DNA of 64,000 bases from Firmicutes bacterium OM04-13BH (GTDB taxonomy: Bacteria > Bacillota > Clostridia > Lachnospirales > Lachnospiraceae). The translations under genes and the position numbers were made by a program. Location: contig QULP01000009.1 in the NCBI GenBank assembly GCA_003481745.1, positions 40,088 through 104,087 on the forward strand, given 5' to 3'. Below, one piece after another: positions 45,164-53,518 of the stretch (the stretch's first letter is position 1; every line of letters begins with the position of its first letter). The notes under the pieces were generated by a model. That model had not been told where the DNA came from and did not search any database. It saw nothing but the letters and a program-made list of their open reading frames with translations.

Positions 45164-45397
45164 TTAGATTTCGGAAATTGTATATCGCTGATGAATCATG
45201 GCAGTCATCACATCAATCACTACAGTTCCATCCTCTTTTTCTACTTTTTCAAGTCGTAATTCTTTCTCATTTTTGAATTTTCTTCTGACCCATTCTTCCG
45301 GTGTCTCTTCAATTTCAATTTCTTCAATAAACTGATCTCTCGTCTTATTTCCCGGACACTGATTAAAAATTTCATGGATAACTTCATATTCTTTCAT
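45164..45397 (-). CDS. Small conserved-looking hypothetical protein
   Basis: 77 residues, acidic and soluble, starting MKEYEVIHEIFNQCPGNKTRDQFIEEIEIEETPEEWVRRKF and ending DVMTAMIHQRYTISEI. I do not recognise the family. It lies alone between the repressor gene and the divergent xpt gene. The start at 45397 is chosen from codon context; the ribosome site is poor, and a GTG at 45436 is possible. Confidence 0.6.
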   Translation of the reverse strand: MKEYEVIHEIFNQCPGNKTRDQFIEEIEIEETPEEWVRRKFKNEKELRLEKVEKEDGTVVIDVMTAMIHQRYTISEI

Positions 45398-45524
45398 AGC
45401 ACTTAACCGTTTTAAACCTTTCAAATTTCTACACAATAATATTTCTATTATAGCATGATTTCTCCTCTTTTCTTTCGTTTTATATAAATTTTATTATTTT
45501 TTTCAAAACATTTCGAAAAACAAT

Positions 45525-45553
45525 TTGCCAAAGCAAATAAAATAGCGTATTAT
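45525..45553 (+). promoter_or_regulatory. Promoter of xpt
   Basis: TTGCCA (45525-45530) and TATTAT (45548-45553), 17-base spacer. The leader to the ATG is only ~25 bases, so there is no room for a guanine riboswitch. Confidence 0.75.
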
Positions 45554-45583
45554 GTTGTATAAGATTTAAGGAGGATTTTTATC

Positions 45584-46174
45584 ATGCAGTTACTAGAAGA
45601 ACGTATTCGTAAAGACGGTATCGTAAAACCCGGAAATATTCTTAAAGTAGATAGTTTCCTGAATCATCAGATGGATATCCCATTTATCAATGAATTAGGA
45701 AAAGAATTTAAACGCAGATTTGCAGATGCACCAATTACTAAAATACTTACAATCGAGGCTTCCGGGATTGGAATCGCCTGTCTTGTTGCACAGCATTTCA
45801 ATGTTCCGGTTGTTTTTGCAAAAAAAGCACAAAGCTTAAACTTAGATGGAGAAATGTACTGCACAAAAGTACAGTCTTTTACTCATAAAAGAGTATATGA
45901 CGTGATTCTTTCCAAAAAATTCTTAAGCGCTGAGGATCATGTCTTAATCATTGATGATTTCCTTGCAAATGGATGTGCATTACAGGGATTAATGGAAATC
46001 GTAAAAGAATCCGGTGCTGTCTTAGAAGGTGCTGGTATCGTAGTCGAAAAAGGCTTCCAGAATGGCGGAGATTCTCTTCGCGAACAGGGCATCCGTGTAG
46101 AATCCCTCGCAATTGTTGATTCCATGACCGATGATTCTGTTTCTTTTAGAAAAGATGAATGGGATAATAAATAA
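45584..46174 (+). CDS. xpt: Xanthine phosphoribosyltransferase
   Basis: Salvages xanthine to XMP with PRPP. 196 residues; [31 protein letters not shown] at the N-terminus, [14 protein letters not shown], the [10 protein letters not shown] flexible loop, and the PRPP motif [17 protein letters not shown] (~125-141). AAGGAGG precedes the ATG. Unlike many Firmicute xpt genes it has no purine riboswitch and no adjacent pbuX permease. Confidence 0.95.
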   Translation: MQLLEERIRKDGIVKPGNILKVDSFLNHQMDIPFINELGKEFKRRFADAPITKILTIEASGIGIACLVAQHFNVPVVFAKKAQSLNLDGEMYCTKVQSFTHKRVYDVILSKKFLSAEDHVLIIDDFLANGCALQGLMEIVKESGAVLEGAGIVVEKGFQNGGDSLREQGIRVESLAIVDSMTDDSVSFRKDEWDNK

Positions 46175-46198
46175 AATAAATCCGCTTTTTAAATTGTT

Positions 46199-46350
46199 AA
46201 GCGGATATTCGCAATCCGCTTTCGCTACTTGCTCATAACCAAATAGCTGCTGCGCAGCTTATCAGAAGGGGCTTACCCCCCTCCTGATACAAGGAAGTCC
46301 CCTGCTTATTGCTTTTTGCAATTGAAGCAGGGGACTTCCTTGATTTGGTT
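46199..46350. repeat. Structured repeat element, copy B
   Basis: P0 AAGCGGAT/ATCCGCTT around loop ATTCGCA (46199-46221), spacer TCGCTACTTGCTCAT, P1 AACCAAAT (46237-46244)/ATTTGGTT (46343-46350), P2 AGCTGC-TGC-GCAGCT, P3 ATCAG..GGGG/CCCC..CTGAT (46261-46288), and an 18-bp P4 (46290-46307 with 46325-46342) topped by A-TTGC-TTTTT-GCAA-TTG. Plan, P0 loop, spacer and P4 head match copy A, while P1-P4 stem sequences differ in a compensated way. Lies between convergent xpt and the membrane-protein gene. Confidence 0.8.
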
Positions 46351-46360
46351 AAAATGCTAA

Positions 46361-46391
46361 AAAGCGTCTTTCTTTCATCAAAGACGCTTTC
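46361..46391 (-). terminator. Terminator overlapping the stop of the membrane-anchored protein gene
   Basis: AAAGCGTCTTT and AAAGACGCTTT pair perfectly; the stop codon at 46378-46380 lies in the hairpin loop region, and T-rich sequence follows on the minus strand. Confidence 0.85.
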
Positions 46392-47886
46392 TTTCTGCCT
46401 GAAGCCACTGTTCTGCTTCTTCTTTCCATGCTTTTCTAAGCCGTTCTAATTCCGCTCTTGCTTTTTTCTGCTTTCGAATTCGAATCAGCCGGACAATACA
46501 GACCCAGAGTCCCATAATGCTCATAATTGTAAATCCTATTGCAAGAAATAAAAATACTTCTCTCTGATTCTGTGCCAGAATTGTTGAACCTGACTTCCAC
46601 AATGTTTTTATTTTTGTTAATAAAGTTTCTATGAAAGTCCCTGCCAGATTTCCCGCTTCTTTCGCAAATTCCACTACAGAAGGCAGTTTTTTTGATAACT
46701 CTTGAGCCTGAGTAATCATCCCAGAAAAACCAATGCTCATTTTTTCCGCAAATGAAACTTCCTTTGGTGTATTTTTTGCGCTTTGTTTTTTTAAAGACTT
46801 TGATGCTTCTTTTTTATAATCTTCTGATGACGTCGGTATTTCTTCTGAATCGGTATTTTCTTCTAAATCTGTATTTTTTTCTGAATCTGTCCGTTCTTCC
46901 AGTGTATCTGTTTCTGTCTGTCGGTTTAATTCACTTACATCATTTTCGTTTGTATCTATCTTTTCTTCTGCCGAAACTGCATCTTCTTTGCAGGGCACTT
47001 GCGTTTCATAAAAACAGAACATCCGCCTGCCATCTGTTCTATCTTCATCTACGACTGCAATATATGTTCCCTCTGCTGTTTCACATAAGCCCTCTGGCTC
47101 ATCATTGGAAACACCTTCAAACGGAAAATTCAATTTAGAACAGCTTACTAATTCTTTTGTCTCAAGAGAATATACGTTTAAATAATCTCCAATTCCCATA
47201 TTCAAGGTCAATGGAAAATTTAGAATATATTCATCTACTAACTGTAAATCCTGAAAATTCGTTCCAACAGAAGTTCCCTCATATCTCCCAAGATCCTCTG
47301 CTATCTGAAACTGATTATCTAAAATCTTAAAACTGTATCCACCTTCTACGTTCGTCTGTATTACATATTGATCCGTTTCTTCTCGATAACCAATTCCAAG
47401 TATATTATAATCATCGCTGATTTTAATCTTTCCCTTATATGCCAGTGTATTGGCATCCATCACAAAAAGACAGCCCCGATTCTCCGGATTCTGGCTTGTA
47501 TAAGGGGCAACATAAATCTCTTCTTTTGCCTGATTATAGGCCATTCCATTTCCATGTTCCCAGTTATTATCCGTATTTCTTAATGCAAGCGAATACTGTT
47601 CAACCGGATTTCCATCTTCATCCGTGTCATTCTTATAATAAGCAGACACGGTGTCAGGTGTATCCTGAGCATCGTTCGTATTTTCAATACAGATAATATA
47701 ATTTTTTGTTGCACAGATTGACTGAACAACACCTTGAGGTGCAATCAACGCTTCTTCATGCACTTTTTTCCATTCCAGATTTTCAAATGCTGTTACATCG
47801 GCAATCTCTGCATAACACGTCTTTGACATCCAGGCAAGTAGCAGGAAGCCTAATATCATTCCTGCCAGTGACCTGTATTTTTTCAT
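46378..47886 (-). CDS. Exported membrane-anchored protein of unknown function with beta-propeller-like domain
   Basis: 502 residues; I do not recognise a family. A signal peptide (1-26, cleaved near CYA-EIA) is followed by a ~280-residue domain with repeated YN-x-EIYVAPYTSQNP, LFVMDANTLAYKGKI and YLNVYSLETKELV blades, resembling six- or seven-bladed propellers. Then comes an acidic low-complexity linker (~300-370, NTDLEENTDSEEIPTSS), an amphipathic stretch, one membrane helix (~443-467, VFLFLAIGFTIMSIMGLWVCIVRLI) and a basic cytosolic tail rich in Arg/Lys/Glu. The N-domain would face outward. A monocistronic gene with its own terminator. Confidence 0.7.
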   Translation of the reverse strand: MKKYRSLAGMILGFLLLAWMSKTCYAEIADVTAFENLEWKKVHEEALIAPQGVVQSICATKNYIICIENTNDAQDTPDTVSAYYKNDTDEDGNPVEQYSLALRNTDNNWEHGNGMAYNQAKEEIYVAPYTSQNPENRGCLFVMDANTLAYKGKIKISDDYNILGIGYREETDQYVIQTNVEGGYSFKILDNQFQIAEDLGRYEGTSVGTNFQDLQLVDEYILNFPLTLNMGIGDYLNVYSLETKELVSCSKLNFPFEGVSNDEPEGLCETAEGTYIAVVDEDRTDGRRMFCFYETQVPCKEDAVSAEEKIDTNENDVSELNRQTETDTLEERTDSEKNTDLEENTDSEEIPTSSEDYKKEASKSLKKQSAKNTPKEVSFAEKMSIGFSGMITQAQELSKKLPSVVEFAKEAGNLAGTFIETLLTKIKTLWKSGSTILAQNQREVFLFLAIGFTIMSIMGLWVCIVRLIRIRKQKKARAELERLRKAWKEEAEQWLQAERKRL

Positions 47887-47924
47887 AACTTATAAAATCC
47901 TTTCTTTTACCGGATATTTCTGCC

Positions 47925-49067
47925 TTATCCTCTTGACAGCTCTTTTAAGGCGTTTACCGCTGTCTTAATTTCTTCTTCGGTATTAAACCAGGAAAAAGAA
48001 AAACGCACACAGCCTTGTTTTTCGGTTTTCAACGCCTGATGCATCAAAGGTGCACAATGTGCTCCTGCTCTCGTGTAAATTTCATATTCTTCTGCGAGAA
48101 TATCACTGACATAAGCAGAATCCAAATTTCCCAAATTTAAAGCAAGCACAGGTAAATGCGGTACCCCCTCTTCTGGAGGTCTGCCATAAAAATGAATCTT
48201 CGGAATTTCTTTTGCATTTTCATAAAATAACCTTAACAGTTTCTCTTCTTTTTTCTGAACTGCTTCCACCGTGGTTCGGTTCAGCCATCCAATTGCCGCT
48301 AAAAGCCCTGCAATTCCATGTCCGTTTAATGTTCCGGCTTCCAGATGCTCGGGCAATTCCTGTGGCTGTTCCTTTAAAAACGACAGGACGCCTGTTCCTC
48401 CACTCTTTAACGGCCGGATGGAAATCTGTGGACGAATACAGATTCCTCCTGTGCCCTGTGGTCCCATAAGTCCTTTATGTCCGGTAAAACAAAGAATATC
48501 AATCTGGTTTTCTTTCATGGAAATTGGAATACAGCCTGCGCTTTGAGAGGCATCCACAATAAATAATAATTGATGTGCCCTGCAAACTGCTCCAATCCGC
48601 TTAATATCAACCAGATTGCCTGTTACATTTGAGCCATGCGTACAAATCACAGCCTTTGTATTACACTTGATTGCAGATTCCAGTTTCTCATATAACACAT
48701 CTGCCTGTTCATCTGCACCGATTATGCTGAGTTCCACACCTCTTTCCTGCTCCATATAAAGCGGACGCAAGACGGAATTATGTTCCAGCACAGTGGTAAT
48801 CACATGATCCCCCTTTGAAAATAATCCCTGAATAACAGTATTCAGTGCTTCTGTTGCATTGGAGGTAAATGCCACACCGGATGGATGATTCAAGTCAAAA
48901 AATTCGGAAACTGCCATTCTTGCCTGATAAATCATTCTTGATGCCGATAATGCAGTCTGATATCCGCCTCTTCCGCTGTTTCCCATCTGCTCCATTGCAT
49001 CCCAGACCGCCTCTTTTACGCAATCCGGTTTTTTAAGTGTCGTGGCACTGTTATCCAGATAAATCAT
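47925..49067 (-). CDS. Class V aminotransferase / cysteine desulfurase family protein
   Basis: PLP enzyme, 380 residues, starting IYLDNSATTLKKP; GVAFTSNATEALNTVIQGLF, THGSNVTGN, VDASQSAGCIPI and the PLP lysine in CFTGHKGLMGPQGTGG (~200). A cysteine sits in the substrate loop RAGAHCAPLMH (~339), as in SufS/CsdB-like desulfurases. Being directly downstream of selD (78 bases), it may release selenium or sulfur for SelD rather than serve general Fe-S assembly. Confidence 0.88.
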   Translation of the reverse strand: MIYLDNSATTLKKPDCVKEAVWDAMEQMGNSGRGGYQTALSASRMIYQARMAVSEFFDLNHPSGVAFTSNATEALNTVIQGLFSKGDHVITTVLEHNSVLRPLYMEQERGVELSIIGADEQADVLYEKLESAIKCNTKAVICTHGSNVTGNLVDIKRIGAVCRAHQLLFIVDASQSAGCIPISMKENQIDILCFTGHKGLMGPQGTGGICIRPQISIRPLKSGGTGVLSFLKEQPQELPEHLEAGTLNGHGIAGLLAAIGWLNRTTVEAVQKKEEKLLRLFYENAKEIPKIHFYGRPPEEGVPHLPVLALNLGNLDSAYVSDILAEEYEIYTRAGAHCAPLMHQALKTEKQGCVRFSFSWFNTEEEIKTAVNALKELSRG

Positions 49068-49145
49068 TTCTCTTACTCCTTACTATCTGCGTGTACTCTC
49101 TGAGTCTTTATTCGGCTTACTTTGTACCAAAGAAAGTTATTTGTT

Positions 49146-50189
49146 CTACAAAAATATTAAATGTGCTTCCTGTTTTTCTTCTACTTCACCGACAATTTTG
49201 CTGTAACGTGTCTGTTCCTGTTCCTGAAGTCTTTTCAAAACTTCTTTGGCATCTTTCTTTTTCAGGCTGACTAAAAGTCCCCCTGAAGTCTGCGGGTCAA
49301 ACAACAAATCTTCAAAACTTTCTTTTATTGTATCATTTAATTTGATTTTTTCTCTTAAGAATTCTTTATTTCGATACGTTCCCTCTGGTACCAGACCCAT
49401 TTTGGCATACTCTTCCACATCCGGTAAAAATGGAATTTTTTTGGTATCAATTTTAATGGTTACCTGACTCCCTTCCGCCATCTCAAGTGCATGTCCGGCA
49501 AGAGAAAAACCTGTCACATCTGTACATCCATGTACTTCATAATCTTTTAAAATTTCTGATGCATAATAATTTAAACATCTCATTTGTCCAATTGCAAGTT
49601 TTCTTGATGTTTCTGATACCATATCAGCTTTTGCAGCCGTATTGACCAGCCCTGTTCCGATTGGTTTGGTAAGAATCAAAGCATCCCCTGGCTCTGCACC
49701 TGAATTTTTCCACATTTTCTTTGGGTTGACAAAGCCTGTAACACTCAAACCGTATTTTGGCTCTTCATCGTTAATGGAATGTCCGCCGGCAAGCACTGCC
49801 CCTGCTTCCTGCACTTTCTTCGCACCACCTTGAAGAATTTCACCTAACACTTCCTGACCCAGGCAGTTTGGAAACGCCACAATATTTAATGCAATTTTCG
49901 GTATTCCGCCCATCGCATAAATATCACTTAATGCATTTGCAGCCGCAATCTCTCCAAAAAGAGAAGGTTCATCTACCACAGGAGGAAAAAAATCAAGTGT
50001 CTGAATCAGTGCCAGTTCATCTGAAATCTGATACACTGCACCGTCATCATTTGTCTCTGTTCCGACTAAAAGATGTTCATCGAAAAATTTCGGAAGTCCT
50101 CCAACAATCTCAGCCAGCACTTTCGGTCCAATTTTTGCCGCACAGCCCGCACTTTTTGCAAACTGCGTCAATTTTACACTTTCTTTCAT
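49146..50189 (-). CDS. selD: Selenide, water dikinase (selenophosphate synthetase), Cys form
   Basis: Makes selenophosphate from selenide and ATP for selenocysteine, selenouridine or selenium-cofactor synthesis. 347 residues; the active loop KSAGCAAKIGP holds C16 (selenocysteine in some species) and K19; VGTETNDDGAVYQISDELALIQTLDFFPPVVDEP, GGHSINDEEPKYGLSVTGFV and DVTGFSLAGHALEMA follow. selA, selB, tRNA-Sec and mnmH are not in the window, so the selenium use is undetermined. Confidence 0.95.
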   Translation of the reverse strand: MKESVKLTQFAKSAGCAAKIGPKVLAEIVGGLPKFFDEHLLVGTETNDDGAVYQISDELALIQTLDFFPPVVDEPSLFGEIAAANALSDIYAMGGIPKIALNIVAFPNCLGQEVLGEILQGGAKKVQEAGAVLAGGHSINDEEPKYGLSVTGFVNPKKMWKNSGAEPGDALILTKPIGTGLVNTAAKADMVSETSRKLAIGQMRCLNYYASEILKDYEVHGCTDVTGFSLAGHALEMAEGSQVTIKIDTKKIPFLPDVEEYAKMGLVPEGTYRNKEFLREKIKLNDTIKESFEDLLFDPQTSGGLLVSLKKKDAKEVLKRLQEQEQTRYSKIVGEVEEKQEAHLIFL

Positions 50190-50269
50190 TAAACTCTGTA
50201 CCTCTTTTTGATTTTCATGTGCGCTCGGAATCTTTTTGTGCTTGATTTTGACTCCGAGAGTGCATTTTC

Positions 50270-51025
50270 TTATAAATTAATTTGAACTTCTACCGGGCAA
50301 TGGTCAGAACCCAGTACCTCTGTATGAATTTTTGCAGAAATCAGTTTTTCTTCTAAGCGGTTTGAGACACAAAAATAGTCAATTCTCCATCCAATGTTCT
50401 TATCACGTGCTTTAAAACGATAAGACCACCAGGAATAAATTCCCGTTTCTTCCGGATAAAAATATCGGAAGGTATCCGTAAATCCTGCCTCTAACAGTTT
50501 GGTGAATTTTCCTCTCTCTTCTTCGGTAAATCCTGGATTATGCTTATTTGTCTTTGGATTTTTCAGGTCAATCTCACGGTGCGCCACATTTAAGTCCCCA
50601 CAGAAAATAACCTGTTTCTTTTTATCCAGTCCAATTAAATACTCACGGAAATCATCTTCCCATTTCATGCGATACTCTAATCTTGCCAATTCGGTCTGTG
50701 AATTTGGCGTATAACAGGTAATGACATAAAAATCTTCATACTCAAGGGTAATCACCCTGCCCTCTTGATCGTGCTGCTCAATACCAAGACCATAAGTCAC
50801 CGCAATCGGCTCTTTCTTTGCAAAAATGGCAGTTCCTGAATAGCCTTTCTTTACCGCATAATTCCAGTATGCATGATATCCTTCCGGTGCAAAGTCGATC
50901 TGACCTTCCTGTAATTTCGTTTCCTGAACACAGAAAAAATCAGCATCCATTTCATTAAAATATTCGATAAACCCCTTTTGTACACAGGCTCTTAAGCCGT
51001 TTACATTCCAGGAAATAAATTTCAT
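50270..51025 (-). CDS. xth: Exodeoxyribonuclease III / AP endonuclease
   Basis: Base-excision repair nuclease, 251 residues, full length for the ExoA/Xth family: FISWNVNGLRACVQKGF, FFCVQETKLQEGQ, CGDLNVAHREIDLKNPKTN, YSWWSYRFKARDKNIGWRIDYF and the catalytic GSDHCPVEV at the C-terminus. SD GAAAGGGG. Monocistronic. Confidence 0.97.
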   Translation of the reverse strand: MKFISWNVNGLRACVQKGFIEYFNEMDADFFCVQETKLQEGQIDFAPEGYHAYWNYAVKKGYSGTAIFAKKEPIAVTYGLGIEQHDQEGRVITLEYEDFYVITCYTPNSQTELARLEYRMKWEDDFREYLIGLDKKKQVIFCGDLNVAHREIDLKNPKTNKHNPGFTEEERGKFTKLLEAGFTDTFRYFYPEETGIYSWWSYRFKARDKNIGWRIDYFCVSNRLEEKLISAKIHTEVLGSDHCPVEVQINL

Positions 51026-51170
51026 AAACAGTCCCCTTTCACGCTATTTTTTAACTCTTCGCTTCATTATACACCATTTTTTCAAAAATATCTTTACGAA
51101 TCCTTAAAAAAGAGTATATAATATTCCACGTACTATAAAAAAAGAATTCTGAAGAAAAAGGAGAAAAACA

Positions 51171-52589
51171 ATGGGTGGAATCTTTGGAGTAGCTTCTAAA
51201 TCCAGTTGTACACTGGATTTATTTTTCGGAACTGACTATCACTCTCATCTTGGAACACGCAGAGGTGGTATGGCAGTGTATGGTGAAAACGGCTTTGCGC
51301 GTTCAATTCACAACATCGAGAACACACCGTTTCGTACCAAATTTGATGGAGATTTAGATGAACTTGAAGGCCGGCTTGGAATCGGATGTATTTCCGACAC
51401 AGAACCACAACCTCTTCTGGTACAGTCACATCTGGGAAGTTTCGCTATCACAACGGTAGGAAAAATCAACAATATGGAGGAACTTGTCAATCTTTCTTTC
51501 AAAAACGGATGCACACATTTCCTTGAGATGAGCGGCGGAAGTATCAACCCGACTGAAATGGTTGCTTCTCTTATCAACCAGAAATCGTCTATCGTAGAGG
51601 GAATTCAGTATGCCCAGGAAATGATAGATGGTTCTATGACTCTTTTCGTATTAACTCCAAAAGGAATTTTTGCAGCTCGAGACAAACTTGGTCGTACTCC
51701 GATTGTTATCGGTAAAAAATCAGATGCTTATTGTGCATCATTTGAAAGTTTTGCTTACTTAAATCTCGGATACGAAACCGAACGCGAACTCGGTCCTGGA
51801 GAAATTGCTTTTCTGACTGCTGAGGGCTGTGAAACTCTTGTAAAACCTGGAAATGAAATGAAAATCTGTTCTTTTCTCTGGGTTTACTACGGTTATCCAA
51901 CTTCTACTTATGAAGGAATCAATGTCGAAGAAATGCGATATGAATGTGGTAAAAAACTGGCTCAGCATGATGCCGGAAGAGACCATGTAAAACCTGATTT
52001 AGTTGCCGGTGTACCAGATTCCGGTACTGCACATGCAATCGGTTATGCAAATGAGTCTGGAATTCCATTTTCTCGTCCATTTATTAAGTATACACCAACC
52101 TGGCCTCGTTCTTTCATGCCGACACATCAGAGCCAGAGAAATCTGATTGCACGTATGAAATTAATTCCTGTCGAAGCCTTAATCAAAAATAAGAGTCTGC
52201 TCTTAATTGACGACTCCATTGTCCGCGGAACACAGCTTCGTGAGACTACAGAATTTTTATATAACAGCGGTGCAAAAGAAGTACATATCCGTCCGGCTTG
52301 TCCTCCGCTTTTATTCGGTTGTCCGTACTTAAACTTCTCACGTTCCAAATCTGAGATGGATCTAATTCCCCGCCGTATCATCGCAAAGCGTGAAGGAGAC
52401 AACGTTTCAGATAAAGTACTTGCTGATTATGCCGATCCAGACTCTACAAACTACAAAGAAATGTTAGAGGAAATCGGAAAACAGTTAAACTTCACAACTC
52501 TGCACTATCATCGTTTAGATGACCTGACTGCCTCTATCGGCTTAAGTCCATGCAAAATGTGCACCTACTGTTTTAACCATCAAGGATAA
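51171..52589 (+). CDS. Amidophosphoribosyltransferase-like protein without the glutaminase cysteine
   Basis: 472-residue PurF paralogue. The N-terminal Ntn-hydrolase fold is preserved (YHSHLGTRRGGMAVYG, AARDKLGRTPIVIGK), but the chain begins MGGIFGV, so the usual catalytic Cys after Met is Gly. The phosphoribosyltransferase half is intact with the PRPP motif LLLIDDSIVRGTQLRE (~340) and GVPDSGTAHAIGYA, and C-terminal CKMCTYC may bind an Fe-S cluster as in Bacillus PurF. It could use free ammonia, pair with another glutaminase, or be regulatory. AAAGGAG precedes the ATG. Confidence 0.87.
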   Translation: MGGIFGVASKSSCTLDLFFGTDYHSHLGTRRGGMAVYGENGFARSIHNIENTPFRTKFDGDLDELEGRLGIGCISDTEPQPLLVQSHLGSFAITTVGKINNMEELVNLSFKNGCTHFLEMSGGSINPTEMVASLINQKSSIVEGIQYAQEMIDGSMTLFVLTPKGIFAARDKLGRTPIVIGKKSDAYCASFESFAYLNLGYETERELGPGEIAFLTAEGCETLVKPGNEMKICSFLWVYYGYPTSTYEGINVEEMRYECGKKLAQHDAGRDHVKPDLVAGVPDSGTAHAIGYANESGIPFSRPFIKYTPTWPRSFMPTHQSQRNLIARMKLIPVEALIKNKSLLLIDDSIVRGTQLRETTEFLYNSGAKEVHIRPACPPLLFGCPYLNFSRSKSEMDLIPRRIIAKREGDNVSDKVLADYADPDSTNYKEMLEEIGKQLNFTTLHYHRLDDLTASIGLSPCKMCTYCFNHQG

Positions 52590-52630
52590 GCCTGACAGTA
52601 CAAATCAGCCAAGCCGCAGTCATATTTACA

Positions 52631-52667
52631 AAGGGCACATCCTGGTTTTCGCCAGAATGTGCCCTTT
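52631..52667. terminator. Terminator between the PurF-like gene and the TIM-barrel gene
   Basis: AAGGGCACAT-C-CTGG and CCAG-A-ATGTGCCCTTT stem with a T tract on the plus strand; also serves as the end of the convergent minus-strand gene. Confidence 0.92.
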
Positions 52668-52675
52668 TTTATTTT

Positions 52676-53440
52676 TCATAAGATACCATTTTCTTTTAAC
52701 TGTTTCAGACAGGCATAAGATTTCTTTACCTTTTCAAGACTACTACACTCAATCGTACAATCCATCTGTGGATTATTTTGTTTTAATAATCCCAGCACTT
52801 CTTCATAAGGAATTGTTCCTTCTCCAAGTGCAATATGACTGTCTCTGTCACCCATATTGTCATGAACATGGACATGACTGACGTAACTGCCAAAGCTTTT
52901 TGCCCAGTCCAGGACAGAAATATCCGAATAACAATGTGCATGTCCAATATCCAGACAGAGTCTGAAATCCGGACGGTCTACCCATTCTACAACTTCCACC
53001 ATCGGTTCCGGAATCCGGTCAAATACGTTTTCCATTACAATCATGATTCCATCTTTCCCATCTAAAAACCGTTTAAAAAAATCTGCCACACGCTCTGCCC
53101 AGCCAATCAACAGATAGGCATCCGGTAAATGGCAGGTATGAAAAACAATTTTTTCTGCTTCCAGACGTCTTCCTGCTTCGTAGACCTGCTCATAGCGTTT
53201 TTTTGTCGCCTCTAAAATCAAAGAATCATACGTCATCGGATTCAAATCCAGAAACGGACCGTGAAGGGACAAATGCGGCCATCCCATTCTCCAGAGTCGT
53301 TCTCGATAACTGCTGATTTTTTCTTCCAAACGATCCAGATTTTCAGCAATTGAAAATTCAATACTCTCTATACCAGTCGCACATTCACGAACCACTTCCT
53401 GCATCTGCGTATCTTCTAATAAATGACTTGTATAAATCAT
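52676..53440 (-). CDS. Sugar phosphate isomerase/epimerase-like TIM-barrel protein
   Basis: 254 residues of the AP-endonuclease-2/xylose-isomerase-like superfamily: HLSLHGPFLDLNPMTYDS, IVFHTCHLPDAYLLIGW, MIVMENVFDRIPEPMVEVVEW, FRLCLDIGHAHCYSDISVLDWAKSF, VSHVHVHDNMGDRDSHIALGEGTIPYEEVL. Metal ligands His, Glu and Asp at the barrel mouth are present. Substrate is unknown; AAGGAG precedes the ATG. Confidence 0.85.
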   Translation of the reverse strand: MIYTSHLLEDTQMQEVVRECATGIESIEFSIAENLDRLEEKISSYRERLWRMGWPHLSLHGPFLDLNPMTYDSLILEATKKRYEQVYEAGRRLEAEKIVFHTCHLPDAYLLIGWAERVADFFKRFLDGKDGIMIVMENVFDRIPEPMVEVVEWVDRPDFRLCLDIGHAHCYSDISVLDWAKSFGSYVSHVHVHDNMGDRDSHIALGEGTIPYEEVLGLLKQNNPQMDCTIECSSLEKVKKSYACLKQLKENGIL

Positions 53441-53470
53441 ACGATACGCTCCTTCCTCTTTTTACAAATC

Positions 53471-53498
53471 AATTCGCCACCTATGCAGGTGGCGAATT
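53471..53498. terminator. Hairpin terminator after the NlpC/3D gene
   Basis: AATTCGCCACCT and AGGTGGCGAATT around ATGC, an exact 12-bp stem 21 bases after the stop of the secreted protein gene; T tracts are short on the minus side. Confidence 0.75.
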
Positions 53499-53518
53499 TT
53501 ATCATTTTTATGTAATTT

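Noticed and set aside
45437..45583. Possible guanine/xanthine riboswitch before xpt
   Set aside because: The promoter at 45525-45553 leaves a leader of about 25 bases, and none of the purine-aptamer sequences is present.
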